Assembly: GCA_008508345.1 (NCBI GenBank)
Contig: QNGE01000138.1
Location: 172,465-236,464, forward strand
Direction: 5' to 3'
DNA: 64,000 nucleotides
From: Paragonimus westermani
Taxonomy: Eukaryota > Platyhelminthes > Trematoda > Plagiorchiida > Troglotrematidae
Numbering within the stretch: position 1 is the first letter of the stretch; each line of letters starts with the position of its first letter. The translations under genes were made by a program, and so were the position numbers. Below are positions 14,301-29,300 of this stretch, piece by piece. The notes under the pieces were generated by a model. The model searched no databases and was not told the DNA's origin. It was given only the letters and a program-made list of their open reading frames with translations.

Positions 14301-17300
14301 AATACATACGAAGCCAACTTCCCAGCCGTTTGCTGTTAGTCAAAGCCTTCATCTTAAGTTTAGGTTTTGTTCAGTTTAAAACAGTCCTGATGTTAGTCTG
14401 TTTGAATAAATGCTGCCGGTTAGGCTGCATCAATCCAACCCAAAAATTGTGTGTTTATTCTTTGTTCCTACTCAACGTAATATTCTACATGGTCTAATAG
14501 AATAAAGCAAAGATTCTCAAGTATATATTACTGCAGTGGGTTGCGTTCTATCACCACAGCAAACAAGGGTTATTTCAATGTGATAAAAACTGCGTCTGAA
14601 TAGCTAGCATTGAGAAGTAAGAGATCGATTAAACACAAATGTAGACCATTTAACCCACATTTGCGCTGTAGGTTACATTAGAACGCACGTCCACAACATT
14701 GTAAAACTAAACCTACGCGCATGCCATACTCAGCAGTATATAAATAGAACATCAATAAACTATACACTGTCTGCATTTTTCCAGTCAATACTTACTCAAT
14801 TGGATAAGAAATGATGGAAGTGAGGACCACCATGAAATCGAGCATGTTGTTTGCACTGCGGCAAAATGCGCCTTTATGCAACACTAATCCGTAAGATATT
14901 ATCTGTTCGCGGTGAAAATAATGAATATGAAATCAGTAACCGTACAAGATTAGATAAGAGAATCATGATCACCCATTTCAAATACTCACTCGAGGAACCA
15001 CTGGTCAAGTTATTAAACTGTGAAACTTTAAGTAACAGATGGCATAGTTTCAGCAAATTCCTCAGCGTAGCACAGTTTTTCAAACGGTATCACAAAAACA
15101 ATGTCACCGAAGGCGATGAACTTCACAGGTTTGGTTGCCAACTTGTTCATCTTTCCGCAAGACAAGTAAGGTTAATATCAAATTTGACCTTATAAACAGT
15201 AATGAATCATCTGTATCAACACATACTATTTGTATGAAATGAATTTTTACGGGTTTGGCACTTTAGCGGATAAGCCGAAGTAAGGAAAAACGTTATCCAG
15301 CCTCAATGAATTGACAGTTGCTGCATCAGGGTCTTTTGGATTCAGAACAATGTTGCATTCATAAGTGTTGACCACACATTACTAATCGTGTTCTGTACAC
15401 GACGGACGGAAAAATTAAAACTTTCATGTTATAAAAATGATCTAAATTGAGATGAACAGTGACCGGCTACGCATATGATCTAACCGAATGGTAAACATTT
15501 GAGAACAAGGCACGCTGAAGGGATTGTCCGAATTATTTACAACCTTGTCATGTTGCTAGTAGAATAAGGAATGTAATGAAACACATCAGTAACAGATGGC
15601 TATCTTAAAAACTTCTGTAGGGCTCGCAACAAGATAACCAAGAAAACTGAGTCAGTTCAATTAGATCAAGATGAAAACAAGCGCATGTTTTTCCACTCCG
15701 AAAAGAATCGCCCGGTCAGTAGTTTCACCGGAAGAAATAGAGTTTGCGCAATTTAGTGTTTAAGTGAATGCGCAATTATATTTTGCTTTGACTTCGAAAA
15801 AAGGTAATATTTATAATTGTGAACGCGGTTATTTTAAACACTTCATTCCCCGCATTTTCTATTAGTTAACTGGGAATTTCAGTGACGTTTATGCGATGTG
15901 GAAAAGTCGACACATTTCGAAGGGGTTGCTATAACTCACAAACCCAACCTAGTGAAAATGCTTCTTGGAAGCTTACGTCATCCGTGACTGGATGTTGCTG
16001 ACAATAAGTGACCAGGTTGACATTTTTAATCTAGGTAATGTAGTAGTGTACAACAGAGACTTGAAATTGCCGCCTTTCCGGAAAGTAACGCTGATGCAAT
16101 CTAACCGGCCGGCATCTGGTGCACAAGTTGTTCAAGGCGACCTGTCGAGTTGTAGCGGTCCTGAGGACGAACTACTTAGTGTGGTCGTTTGTGTCCAGAC
16201 ACGGGTTGTCCTCATTTGTTTAATGCACATAATTTGCATGTTACACATTAGCCTTCACTTGTGGTAAGCGAAATGTTAACATGCTACAGCATATGTTTCA
16301 TTTCTATCTAAGAATTACAAAGGCCACCAACGTGTGGCGATTGTGATCGAGCGTACACATGTTATAAGTCGGTCATTGTGCGCTGTGGACGAAAGCTAGC
16401 TCCTATCTCAAATCCCACTAAGAAAAAATGATTCATCAGCGGTAGGTCTCATCAAAAGGAAATTTGCTCCTGGTTGCGGTTCTGAAAATGGATCAGAAAA
16501 ATTTGGTTTGTAAAATCCGTTTGCATTCATCTGGGGTAGCTAAGTTCAAGATGGATACAGTCCGACTGAGGCTCACTAATGCGCGAAAACCAACTAGTTG
16601 AAGCAGATGAAACCATATTAGTATATTAGGCAGTTTTTGCTTCAGTCAAACTTAGTATTATTATGCTGTACTTATTATCGCGAACACGTTACATTTACAC
16701 GGTTTAACAGTCTAGTCGAACATCTACTTCACTGCGTAGGACTTCTTCATTCCCAATAAGTCACTTGAATTTGTTTGATACTATCCGTTTGCGCCTCCCA
16801 TTCTGGCCTTCCAGTTTACGTATGGTTGCTCGCTAATAACAGGTCCATCACTAACCGCGATAATTAGTTCCTTTTGATAAGTGATATTAACACGTTGAGA
16901 TAATGTACTCACACAAACCGGAATCGGTCAGTCTACAAGCTGTCAAGCATTCAACACGGTCCCAGAAATGAGTAACTGGCAATTTAGCGAGGATTTCGCT
17001 GCAGTTACTGTTAGCAAATGCAATAGATGTTCTTGATATGTTGGATCTTTATATACTCGGGGAAAAGCGATTACGTTTCACGACTGCGTTATAATGGTGG
17101 TCAATGAGATGAGGAAGTGTGGCGGCTGAGGGAGGTAATTTACAAAATTTCCTGCAATTCTGGTAAACAAGACCAGGTTTCCAGATTACTAACCTTACAT
17201 TTATTTTCACGTCGTGGGTTCAGTTTCTCAGAACAGTTAGTATAAATGACACCTCACCAGGTCGGAATATTTGTTCACCTCTTAGCTGGTGACAAGTAAG

Positions 17301-20300
17301 TGGAACTGCATAGGCCATCGTATCTGAAGTTACTGGCTGCAATAACAGTGTTCGTGGAATTTGAATTCAACCGGATTTTTAACGGCATATTTAGTTTTGG
17401 ACAAAGGACCATCAAAATTTAACTGGACGTGAACGTTACAACACTGCCAATAACTTCCAGTTGTTTGTCTTTGTATCCCCGACAAGGTCTCATGCATAGT
17501 TTATTCAATAACATTTCCCAGACTGTGATAAAGACTACCTCAAGATTATGTAAATTCCGCGACAGGCACAATTAAAGTGTGGAACGGTCTTTCGTTTTAC
17601 AGTGTGATGATGTCGGTTACTTGCCGCTGGAAACTTTTGAGCAGTAATCATATTCTTGGTATTGAAGTGCATGAGTAGTTTATGAAAATTAAAATATTGA
17701 CTGATTGAAGGCGTAAAATTTAAAAAGATATCAGGTTTTTTGACGACTCACCTTCAGAGTGATTTCTACTGTGAACACCGAGGTGAAGAAATAGTCGAAG
17801 TAGTTGAGGATCTGGAAAATAGAAGCCAGGATGACATTTGACTCGTTCACACCTACAACAGTAACGTTCAGCCTGTATGACAATAAGTTTATGCTTTGGA
17901 CGCTTCGACGATATGCCAACCAAGGCTGCATTTACTTCCGAGTGCAGTGCTTCATGTAAGCTGCTCAGGTAAACTTATGTGGCTCATTTTGCACAAAAAT
18001 TATGGATTGAAGAAATCAACACGTATACTGACATTCCGTTTACTAAATATTACATTCTGGTAGTGGCTACTTGAACAATGAAAGTAGTGCAGTATGAACA
18101 GGCTAAAATCTGTCATGGAGACCACTACGGGTACGAATGTCCCAACAAACCGGCGTGGCTCAGTTTGCACCCAGTTTAAATAATTATCGCGGAGACCATT
18201 AAAAAGCTAAACCAACACGAAATTACAAGATCATCTGGTTCGACATGGTTGAAACATCGTATGGTTTTGGCAAGATTCAGCCGCCACGGTCACACTCACA
18301 ATTTACATAGAGAGGGTAGTAAGATTTTTTCTAAGTGAAATAACTTGGGGTAAGAAAAGAGCCAGTGAAAATGATGCATACTAAACGGGTTACGTTTGAG
18401 CAGTACCACGCGGCCAGCATCGACACTTGAAATACTGGGGTTTCTCGGTCGAATTCTTCAACACGATATAAAGGCGTGTAACGCGACCTCAACATTTCGT
18501 CTTTTTATCGTTGGCCGCTTAAACGAAATTGATGAACAAATACATAAAGCGCGAGAGAAGAAAATAAATTACACAAAAAAATATGGTCAGTTCCACAGCA
18601 ATAATAGTGACCGCGTCAGCACCCTTTGTGTACAGAGAATTGGACGATATAACTGAAGTTATATCAAAGACGTGTCTACCAGTCGCTGTTGCCAGATTCC
18701 GGATAACAGTAGGGTCACTGATTCTTGCTCGACCGTGTTATGCCATCCGCTGTCATGAATCGCATTCTGTACTGAACAGCAGTTGTCAAAAACAAACATT
18801 TGTTTCTTCGATCCTGCTGTTAACCTTCGATCAGACTGTTGCAGCTGCAGTTGGTACGGCTTTCTCCAAGTCGCCTACCTCTACTGTATTCCTATTTTCA
18901 ATATTTGTTTCAAACCTAGACGATGACATAGAACTAGTAGTCAGTTGTGATGAGAACCCTCTTCCATTTTGATCCACTTTTGTATTAAGCTTATTTGCGT
19001 TTTTTACAAGTGATAAATATATATGAAATCTCATTCAGGAAAAATCATCTAGGCTAGAACTTTTTGTTCGTTAAAGAACCTCATTGTTTGACATATATAT
19101 GTATATACATGAAGATAACGCATACCTGATTTCTCGCGGAAGATGCATCCAACGGGTCCTCCGCTGCCAACATGGCACTGCTCACGAGGATGCAGACGAG
19201 AACAATATTATTGAAGTAACTGTGGTTGCAAATCTCGTGACATGCCACTCTGAAACTGTTTGCAAAGAACGGGATAAGTACAATGTTGAGATCGTGACCG
19301 AGATCCGGTGAATTTTAAGTAACTCACATTAGTGGCAAATCCGGAAACCCACATCGTATGATGGCATGAATCACTTTAGGAATGAAGCCGTGAACTTCCT
19401 TCTACGAGTAATCAATGCTTGTCAAACTATTGGACAGTGCCTGTCCAATGAAACACTGGGCGCGGTGAAAGTTGAACAACTGTCATGTTAGATAGCTGTT
19501 ACCGACTTAACAGATACTTTCCAATACCTTCCATTGACGATAAGCCTATAACTAATCGCTTATTCATTTAGGGGCTTTTCATTAGTGTATATTTTTAATC
19601 TTAACGAGGTCATATCTACTGATTGCACGTTGGTGATGCAATTTTGTTGATTATAAAAGTGGACGGACGGACAGTAAACAACCAGAACATACATTTTGTG
19701 CAGTTTTCTCTTTCGTACTCTTATCGTCAGCGAACTGTAACAGCACAATACAGGTTGGTTGCGTAACCTCAGAAAAGTATTCTCTATCGGCGGAATCATA
19801 GATGAGTACGGAACTATTTTCCTTAGGTTGAGTTTCGTGGACCGGGGGTGAAATCCTGCTTGTGGTCTAATTACTTGCTAACGAAATACTGATGAGGAAA
19901 CGAAACTCCAGTATAGTGCTTCTTTCCGAGAAGGCCAGCCGTACTGTTTACCTCACTGTTAAGCATGTTATCACGCGTGACTGATGCCACAGTCAAGTTA
20001 ACAAGATACCATACTATCTACCACCAACCTAAAAAGTTTAAAATGGACGAATAATTTAACCTTCAAGGAGATACAACTCAGTGACTAAAAATAAATAAGT
20101 AAAGCTTGCCAGAAATTTTGCTCACTGTCCTACTGACCCTTGAGTTCTACCTGTATTCACCCACCAGATCAAACTGGCTCTACCTTGACGGTTTTAACTG
20201 TTTATCACACACATGACATTAAAAACCAGTCAGTAAGTCTTCTGAAAAACGGGAGCTAATTGGAATGGGAAAACTTAGCAGAACTGCAGTGTTTCAACTG

Positions 20301-23300
20301 TCCCAGAGAGTCTTTTTTCAGACGACTGAATTTTTTTGAACACGCAGAGTATACAAAATTCAACAGGCGATCAACACCAAATGAGAGACAATGGTCATCG
20401 TTGGTTCACTTGCGGTGAACCAGTGGCAGAGTGTTGCGATTTGCTTTGGTCGTATTTTATTTGTTAACCCTATATTGAACAGAGAAATTTCATCAGAGTG
20501 TAGATCTGCTGTGATAAATAAACACTGTGAAACGGAAACAAGTGGACGGTAAAAATTGGTGCCTTACGGATTTGTAGGACTGAAGATGAAAAAAGAAGAT
20601 GCATTCGGTATAGGTTTGATTTTGCCCACCACACCCGGCTCGGAAGCCCGTCTTGAGCTGACTGAATCTTTGGCCTGTGTTTCACTGTCGTCACCGTCTG
20701 TTTCTGCCGGATCATTTTCGTGGTTGGACTTTGAACCTAACGTTTTGAATAAAATAATGTTGAAGAGAAAATTGGAAGGCGATCAGATGTATAGGAAATG
20801 GCAATCTAAGACCTTCCTTTCAGCTGTGTTGTAACTGCAGTTGGATAAGTGAAATTTTTCAGGGGAAGTCTAGACTGTGGTTATGATCGCGCTTGTGGCT
20901 CACAAGAATAAAGATTCACGTTTTCCATTGTTTATATTAATATAATTGTCTACAGGGCATCAAAATCACAACGTATCGTACACGTGTTCCTTACGAGTCG
21001 TCTCTCAGCTTTTGGTGGCTGACCAAATCCAGACTCCCTAGTCATTGAATCTGTCCGCCACATCAGAAAGTCAAAGATTTCGAGGTCCAGACAATGGTTG
21101 CATTTGGTACACTCAGTTATACTGTCGGGCAGCTGGTTGAACTGAAAAATGAATGCTGAGCAATGAGTTTTGTATGCTGTTCCTCGTTACCCGTCAATAC
21201 TGTAAACTTAATCAAACTCTGGCAATCAAGTATTCAACGCTTCCAATGTGCTCATACCAGTCAGTCGCCACCGAAGCACTGATAATTGGATAGTTGACTC
21301 ACAAATCTACGGTATCATGTATTTCCTTTGGAACCCAACTGTTTGCTTTCACTGTAGTTACTTATGCTCAGTTCGCAGTCACAGCAGCCGTCAAACTACG
21401 TGACACTATACCAAACATGCCACTTAAATGAAACCCGGCCACAAAATGGCGTCCAAATTGAGCGTTCATAGTTCTGGTCAGAACGACTATATCGTAACCA
21501 TGTGTAGCTCGAAGGAGACTGGGCATCTCCGAGTAAAAGATTCCATAACACCAACGTTACAATAGTCAGCTGGACAATAAGCAGACACAATGAATAGATT
21601 TCTGAAAATTTTGTCTATAGACCTAGCCTCAACAGAACCTGTCATGCGGAGAACACAAAGTCTACTGTTGACAGGATTCCAGTCTACCAATGCGGCTGCA
21701 TTTGACTTGCTGAGGACTATACCTACTCCAACGTGACCGGTAGCGGTGGCTGTGGAGTCAGCCGAATTGTAAAATTAGTATGGGGTGGACAATGTGATTA
21801 CTGTTAGTTACATACGCCGAATACTTTCAGGGATTCTAGTCTCCGAAATGCGGCACACATTGATATTCAACATTCGTGCGAGATCCACCTGTTGACCAAA
21901 CTTTCGCCGAACGCAAACCCTGGACGCACCTGTCACCTGGCATTCTAGGTGTGAGCAAGTGGCGAGAGAGGTCTGAGGCTGGTTGGTAAGGGATGGGACT
22001 TACCGGCTTATTGTTACTATGATTAGTTATATCTGTTGTGGGACCTGTAGAGTACTTACCAAAAATGGGGATTGGGAAGGGCGTGGGACCTAGACTTCAT
22101 TTAAAGAACAGTGTGGGTGGGGTTAGCAGCGGCATGTTTTCGCCCATCCACCCTGCTGCGTGTAGAAGATAGTGTGGCCCGGTTTATACTGCCAGACGGC
22201 CGAGGCAATGTGGAATTCTTACTGTTGTGAGTGTTTTTGCATGTGGGTCAAAACACTGTCAGGAAACCAAACCTAGACAGGAGAATGATTAGTGTTCCCA
22301 TCCAAGACCTCCGGCTAGAATATGTGTACCACAAGGAAGCGGGTGGATGATAACGTACTTTTTCTTGAAAACTATACCAGTCTTCCCTCACCCCCCAACC
22401 TAGATGACCAAGGGACTGTGGTTTACCAAGTCCCAATCTATCGTCCTACATGATATGAATGATTCCGTTGCTGTGATTGTCATACTGTCCATTTTGGGCT
22501 GTCGGGGTACGCGAGGCATCACAACACTTCAAGGTCCACTCCCGTGCAAATACTCACTATACAAGATAACCCGGGTTCTACAACACGTACTTTTGTATAC
22601 ACACTAAAAGCCGTCATTCCAAACTCCCGAACTATGGGATAGGTAATCAGCGCGTTCCCGTTCTAGGAATGGCTGGACTATTCACAGGTTACATCCATCA
22701 CAAATACCATCTTCACCCAAATGTGACTGTTACCTCCTGTTCTAATTTTTTCCACTCAAACAAACATCAGAACGATTTATCTGGGTAACCGGTGAAAATC
22801 GGGTAATTTGTTTTTGTTTTGAAACACTCAATTTTTCAATCTGGTTCATTTCCCATGTAAATTACATCTCTCCCGTCAGATGAACAATTGCAATTAATTT
22901 ATTAAACGAAATTCTGATATTTCACTTCGTGTCCCTTAACTGTTTCACATACTTTCGTGACCAGGAAATGAATTTGACTGAAAGGTTCATTTGACATGAG
23001 TAGACCAAATGTCCATCAACCGGTTCTGAGTACATCCGGATCTATGAGACAAAACTTAATGAAAATTATGCTTGCGACATTGCATTAAGGACAGCCAAGA
23101 ACACTACAGTTTTGGAAACCATATTACCAACCATCTGACTTACACTGATTTCAATCTTTCTTTTGGTATGGTGTGTGATTGGACGATTTGATTTGCTAAT
23201 TATTATCAGGCCCAATATTTAGTTGGGAATGTTTTACTGCGAATTAGAAGATTACAGTGATCGATCGGTAGTTGAAGAAAGGCTCATAAAATACGGACAA

Positions 23301-26300
23301 CATTACTTTTGTTAACACCGGAACGATCGTCCTCGTCTTCTTCATTAATTGGATCCAGGCTAAAGTCGACATTGAAAAACACAGCAGGTAATTGGACACA
23401 TTGTGGTGTTGACTTATTCGACAGTGGAAATACTCAGTGAAACAAAAAAGAACATTTTATAAAAAACCACCCGTTGTATTGGTGAGAGTAAAGTCGTCCG
23501 TGATACATGAATTCTTTTAGTATGAAATGGACAACTTCAACGTTTGAACACAGCGTTTTGCATTCACTCTGACTTCTAGATGGACCTCTTTTGGAAATAT
23601 GTACTAGATTTGAGTTTTGCTTCCGTGCAGTAAACGAGTCTAGTTAACTGGAACGTTACTGTGTTTTCTCTCCAGGAGATCAGGTAAGGCCAGTGTATTT
23701 TTGTACCTAAGTACAGGAAGGTAGTAAATTAGAATCTACTGAAAAAATACAGGTAAAACTTATTACAAAATAAGGGAATTTAACCTTCAAAGGAACCATC
23801 AATTAAGATTTCAAAGTCAGCCTAGGGAGATAGTGGCTTATTCAGAGTAACTAAAAATCTTTCGCACAGTAAATGTAGGCAAACTGTTATTTGTCTCCAT
23901 TCCTGATTTATTTTGTGTGTATTGCCAACAGAAACACTTCTTCAACTTGTCAGTTGGTTAAACATTACAGCTGTTCAAAGTTATGCCTCTGAATCCAGTA
24001 CAATAGTTATCCATAAGCTTCGTCACAGATAGTATGTTTATTGTGAACGATCAAGCACATACTACTGGGCATGTTCCCATTCCAGGCGGTAGCATCAGCA
24101 CACACTGGTGTTGTCACCATCGGTTAGTATGCCCGTTGGCTGTTCAGAACTGTAGCAGAGCTTATGAGCATTGAGGGGGATGTGGCCTGAATAATTTATT
24201 TATCAGATAATTCCTGCCTGCTAACATCAGTGAGTTAGTACGGCAAAACGGTCACTGAACTATTCATATTGTTAAGCTACACGGACATAAAACGGTACAA
24301 ACCGGTTTCATTCAGCTCATAAATCAGTAGATGTTCAGTGAGGTGGGCAAATCGGATTGGCAAAACGAACAACAGCATACGTAACAAACTATAAGCTTGT
24401 AATGTAGAAACTAAGGGCAAACCAAAAAGAGGACCTCACGGAGTCAAATATTTCCTAACCATCTTTATAAACTTTCAACCGCTTCCTGTTGGTCCCAAAT
24501 TTAACTTGTGAACTAGCAACAGCTTAAGCTAAATAAGCCTAATTGTTCGGGAAAAATGCTATTCGAAATTATTGCATGGTACTAATCGAGAATAAGTACT
24601 TAATAAACATGTAATGGACAATATGGGCGGAGTGGAATTGAGGAAGTTAGGCAGAAGATTATAAGAAGTGTGAAAGTTGTCGAAAGCAGTAGTAACACCA
24701 ATTAAGCTCCATTAAGCGTAGCGCAAAAATTGAGCAATCGAGATGAAACCACGAATATCTTTTCTAAGTGTTTAAGTGATTTAATCGAAAAGCAGAAAAG
24801 CTAATGATGTGAAATGTTAACTGTTTAGGAACATTTTTGTAAGAAAAATCAACGTGTTTTGGTACTTCAGGCAACACAACAACAATATAAATGCGCAACT
24901 GTTGACTGGACATTCTAAACATTTTGTTAGCAGGATGTCACAAGGGAGAATTGCATACATTGGTGTACCGGTTTATCCAACCGATATAGCATTTGAACAT
25001 GTAAGAATGGATTCTCGTCTTTTAGAACCTACAAACAGTGAGAGTCACGTGTGAGTGTATTTATTGATGACTCTTGGGATTTTCCTTTAGTTTTGTCAGT
25101 CTATTCAGCAGAGTTGAAGCTGCATATTTTTGGTGAAGTCCGCACAATAAGACAAAATTTTCGGCATACCTGTACACAAAAACATTAGCAGGAGGTGAGC
25201 AAAAGCCTGGTTACACCAGAAACAGAGACAATGAGAAGAGAATGCTGGGAATATCCCCATTTTTGTGAAGCCTTAAACAGTTTGTCTTCATCCGGTAGTC
25301 GTTAATGAAGATGAACAGCTGAAGTGTGATAGACCGATCCAGTTTCTTTTCTCCTACAGTTTTAATATCCAAATAAATCTCACTGTGCCGAAGGTGATAA
25401 TGTGTTGAAGAAGTTGTCGTCGCACTGCCTGATCATCGCTTTATAATAGTTTGAAGCACGAATGTACCAGCCAATCAAGTGTGTCAATCATCAACCAAAA
25501 CGTTCCATATACGAAGGTGAATGGGTCGAATAATTAAAGATGTGAACATAATTGCAAAGATTTATATTCTCTGTATATTTGGTAGATTGCCTGAGACTAA
25601 GATACCGCTATTTATCCATCAAATTCAATTCCACCAGGACTGAGCATTTGACTGTAAGGTGTTGTATATTTTACGCAAGGACCAAACTATTTAAGAATTA
25701 ATCTGTGGAGCATCTCCGTCATTAACTCTTCGACCCCCTGGTGGATAGTAATAACGACCGAAGTAACAGCAATATGACGTTATTGGAGCAATTCCTGACA
25801 TACACCCCTAGACAAGCACTTGTGATTTTTCACATTGAAGGCAGCGGTACATTCTGGTGCAACTTGAACCGAATAATTTGGGCGAATCTTTCAGCTTCAT
25901 GTGGAAAACTTAACAGTGACCTGTTTCTGAATTATGGGGATTGTTCGATATCATACACCTTGTCTCAAGCGTGCCAGCGGTGTAAACACGTTAATATCTG
26001 TTGGACACGACTGCGCCATTTCTTAGAAAGACATATAGAAAGGTTGACTATAAGGATACCATAGACTTCCGTGCCAGCAAAGTACACAAGTGAGAATGAT
26101 TTGTGGCAGTTTGGTGACTCGTTTACACTATGACTTTAAGTCATCGTACGTATGATGATGCAGTCACCTAGGCTAGGTGATATACAATACAAACAGTGTA
26201 GTAAGTCATGGCCTTGCGAACAATCCAACCTGCAATGCTCGTCACAAGAGTACACAAAACGCTAAACTTGCTGCCAAGACTCTAAGAGAGAAGGCATTGA

Positions 26301-29300
26301 AAATCAACTTGAACGTTCTGACCAAAAATGGTTTGTTCTTCTGACAAGGCTTAGTGCTAAAACTCGGAAATCGAAAACAGTTTGTAGGCCAAAAATAGTT
26401 GACCACTGTGACGAAGTTAGCGATTTCAATCGAAAACGAAAATAATGTTTAAGACATTGCCATGTGAATGGTACCACTCTGTCTTGGGTTTTCAGGACGA
26501 CACACACATTAAGCAAAACGATCTGTTCTTCAAGAACGGCCATTTAAAAAGCGTAAAAAACATACTTTAGCTGATCCAGAAGATGCGTGACGTCATTGAA
26601 TTCGTTGTGTACGTTTTCGGTCAAATTTCCCCCCGAAGCAATCGGTATTTGTTGGCTGAGTTTGCGAACAGTCGCATCCATTGGCTTTTCCATACTCCCT
26701 TCCAAATCTGTTTGTTCCGCATCGGTTTTATCCTCCTCTCCATCCTCTTTCTTTTCTTCACCGGAGCCAGTGTCAGCCAGATTGTCGACCGCAATGGCAA
26801 GGAAGACGTTAAGAAGAATATCTGTATTTTCCATTTGCTAAGGACTCAACTTTGAGAACAGTAGATCATTTCTTTAAAGAGGCATTAATGACAATCAACA
26901 TCTATATAAGAGACCCCTGAAAATTAGCTAAGTGGTTATTTGAAATTGAACAGTTGCTGACGCCATGCTGTATATATTTTCATTTTTGGACCACCGGTGC
27001 GTAATGAACGTGGTCAAATTAATTAGGACAGATAATTATAATATGGGCGAAAATTTTACGCATGTTTTTCGGTCACATACGACCGTGATATCTCTTGCAC
27101 AATACATAAATCATGTTTTTCTATAAAAGCCTGCTTTGACTGCAACTCACGTATGAATCTGCAACATCTCGCAACTGTTTGGTTAGGTCAAAAAATTGTC
27201 AACAGAATAGTGGTTTATTATTGTGCTTATTTGTACTTTCTCGCGCGCTTTTTCCTTACAGAGTTCGAAGTAGTTGAATATAAGAGGTTGTGATTTCGTT
27301 ATCCCTAAATTAAGAGACAAACTGGATTGCGACGCAATAACAAAGTGAACAGAACTTGGTCAAATCCCACTCATTTACAAAAAGGAAATTTGACTATTCC
27401 AAAATTATTCTTCGAAATCTGAAAGTAGTTACTTAGTTGAAACAGAAACATACAGGTTATCAAACTAAATTCGTAGAAGTACAGCCTAATGAATGATAGT
27501 GAAGGGAAAAGGCAAAACCAGTATTTTTCGCAAAACTTGCTGCTTTTCTGTTAGTAGCCCACGGAAACCTGTCTGTGCTAGAGAACTAGAAAGTATTTCT
27601 GGATGGTTCAACCACTTTTCACTTTATTTTCAGTAAAATACGTGTTACCCATAAGTGTGCGTGAATCGTATTATATGGGCTGATAATGTGAAAATGATAA
27701 CAGTTCTTTGGGAAATTCAAAATGCAGCATGTATATACGACAAGTTTTAACCGTTCTAACTCATATGGAAGCTTAACTGAATGGAACTTTAACTGCAGTA
27801 AAACAGTTTTTGCCTTTGGGACACTCCATGTAATCCTTCTAGACTTTCGATTTCACTCATGTGATTTTCTGAACTACGCAGGCAGCGATACTCATTAAAA
27901 TTGATGAATAATTCACGCGAAAAGCACTGGAACGACTTGTGTACATATGCGCACACACAAGCACTGAAATCAGAGATGACGTGCTCAGTATTTCTTACAA
28001 CGCCCAATAAACGAGCGACTGAACACGTGCAACCTTGTAATATTCACGCGGAGAGAAACAGCCAGTAGTCTAAACGAGTTAACTGAATCTAGTTTAGCGA
28101 TACCGTGGGCAAAGGCTTCTTGTTCTGCCGTGTACAATATTGTAAAACGGGGTAACCTAGCTACACAATCCAGCTAGGTTTTGACGGTGAACGTAACGAG
28201 TTCAAAGTTGCTTCGGGCCGTTATGTAACTAGCAGTTGCATTAGGGAACAGCCAGTAAAGCGATAAAGTTTAAAAGGAAAATTACCCAGATCACGGAGCT
28301 GTTTTTAATGTTACATGGAAAAAGTGTGCTTAAGCCAGCCAACAAATGAAAGAAAACATTTAACTGGATAAAATGACCTAAATTGAACAGACTAAAATTA
28401 GCCACATTACCCAGACAAGTTGTGTACATACACTGTATATCTATCTCAGACTTCCTGATTCATTTTAAGTGAATAAACCGCAGTTCACATAAGGAAACGC
28501 TGCAGAATAGAAACAAATTGTCACCTCAGGAAATGAGTGAACATGGAAGCATCCATGTTATACATCTGTTAAAGGATACAGTTTCCGCAGATGAACAGTA
28601 TAACGTAGTACAGACAGACCATGATTCCAACGCTACTTTTAGAGTAGGAGCGTATTCCGTTATACATAGCCTCATTCCAGTCCTCACTTGTAAGTATCTG
28701 TTGGAACAGAAACACATCACTTGATTGTTTAACAGTAGAAGAAGAATACTTATATGCGGAATCAAAATATTTATGTAAACAAGACATCAGAACAACTCCA
28801 GTGAGTCGAACACTTTTCCTTATGTCTGTAAAATCAGTCTGAAGCCTCCATGCCGGTCAGGGTATGACAGTTACCGAACTTGTCCAGAGCAGAGATTTAG
28901 CCTTTACTTCAAGGTCTTCGCCTTGAGCAACCATTCTCATGTAATCTAAAATAACGTTTGTTTGACAATGACTTGCAGTATACTAAGCACTGTCATATTT
29001 GAGCCAGTCGTTTACAAAAGTCCTTAGGGTAACCATCAACCTACCTCTCGAGTTGGGCACCAGCGTTTCAGAAAGGCAGTCATTATTTCTTACCGGTACA
29101 AACATTCGAGAACAAATATAAATATTTGGAGACAGAAGCTCCTGTAGTGCTTAAAACACACTGGCCGTCAAAACACAGTGACGTGGAGAGGATCAGACAA
29201 AATCGCTGAAGACTATACGAAGAACATATCTGTTAGCCTTTTGTTGCACGGCTACCTTTTCATAATACACTAAGTTATTCTGAAATATTTCGCATGACGT

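Noticed and set aside
20470..20834. Open frames on both strands near 20.6 kb
   Set aside because: They overlap the Cav1 pre-IIIS1 exon in other phases; only the frame with [11 protein letters not shown] joins the neighbouring exons.
26583..26855. Plus-strand open frames of 84-90 codons with hydrophobic content
   Set aside because: They are antisense shadows of the IIS6/II-III linker exon.
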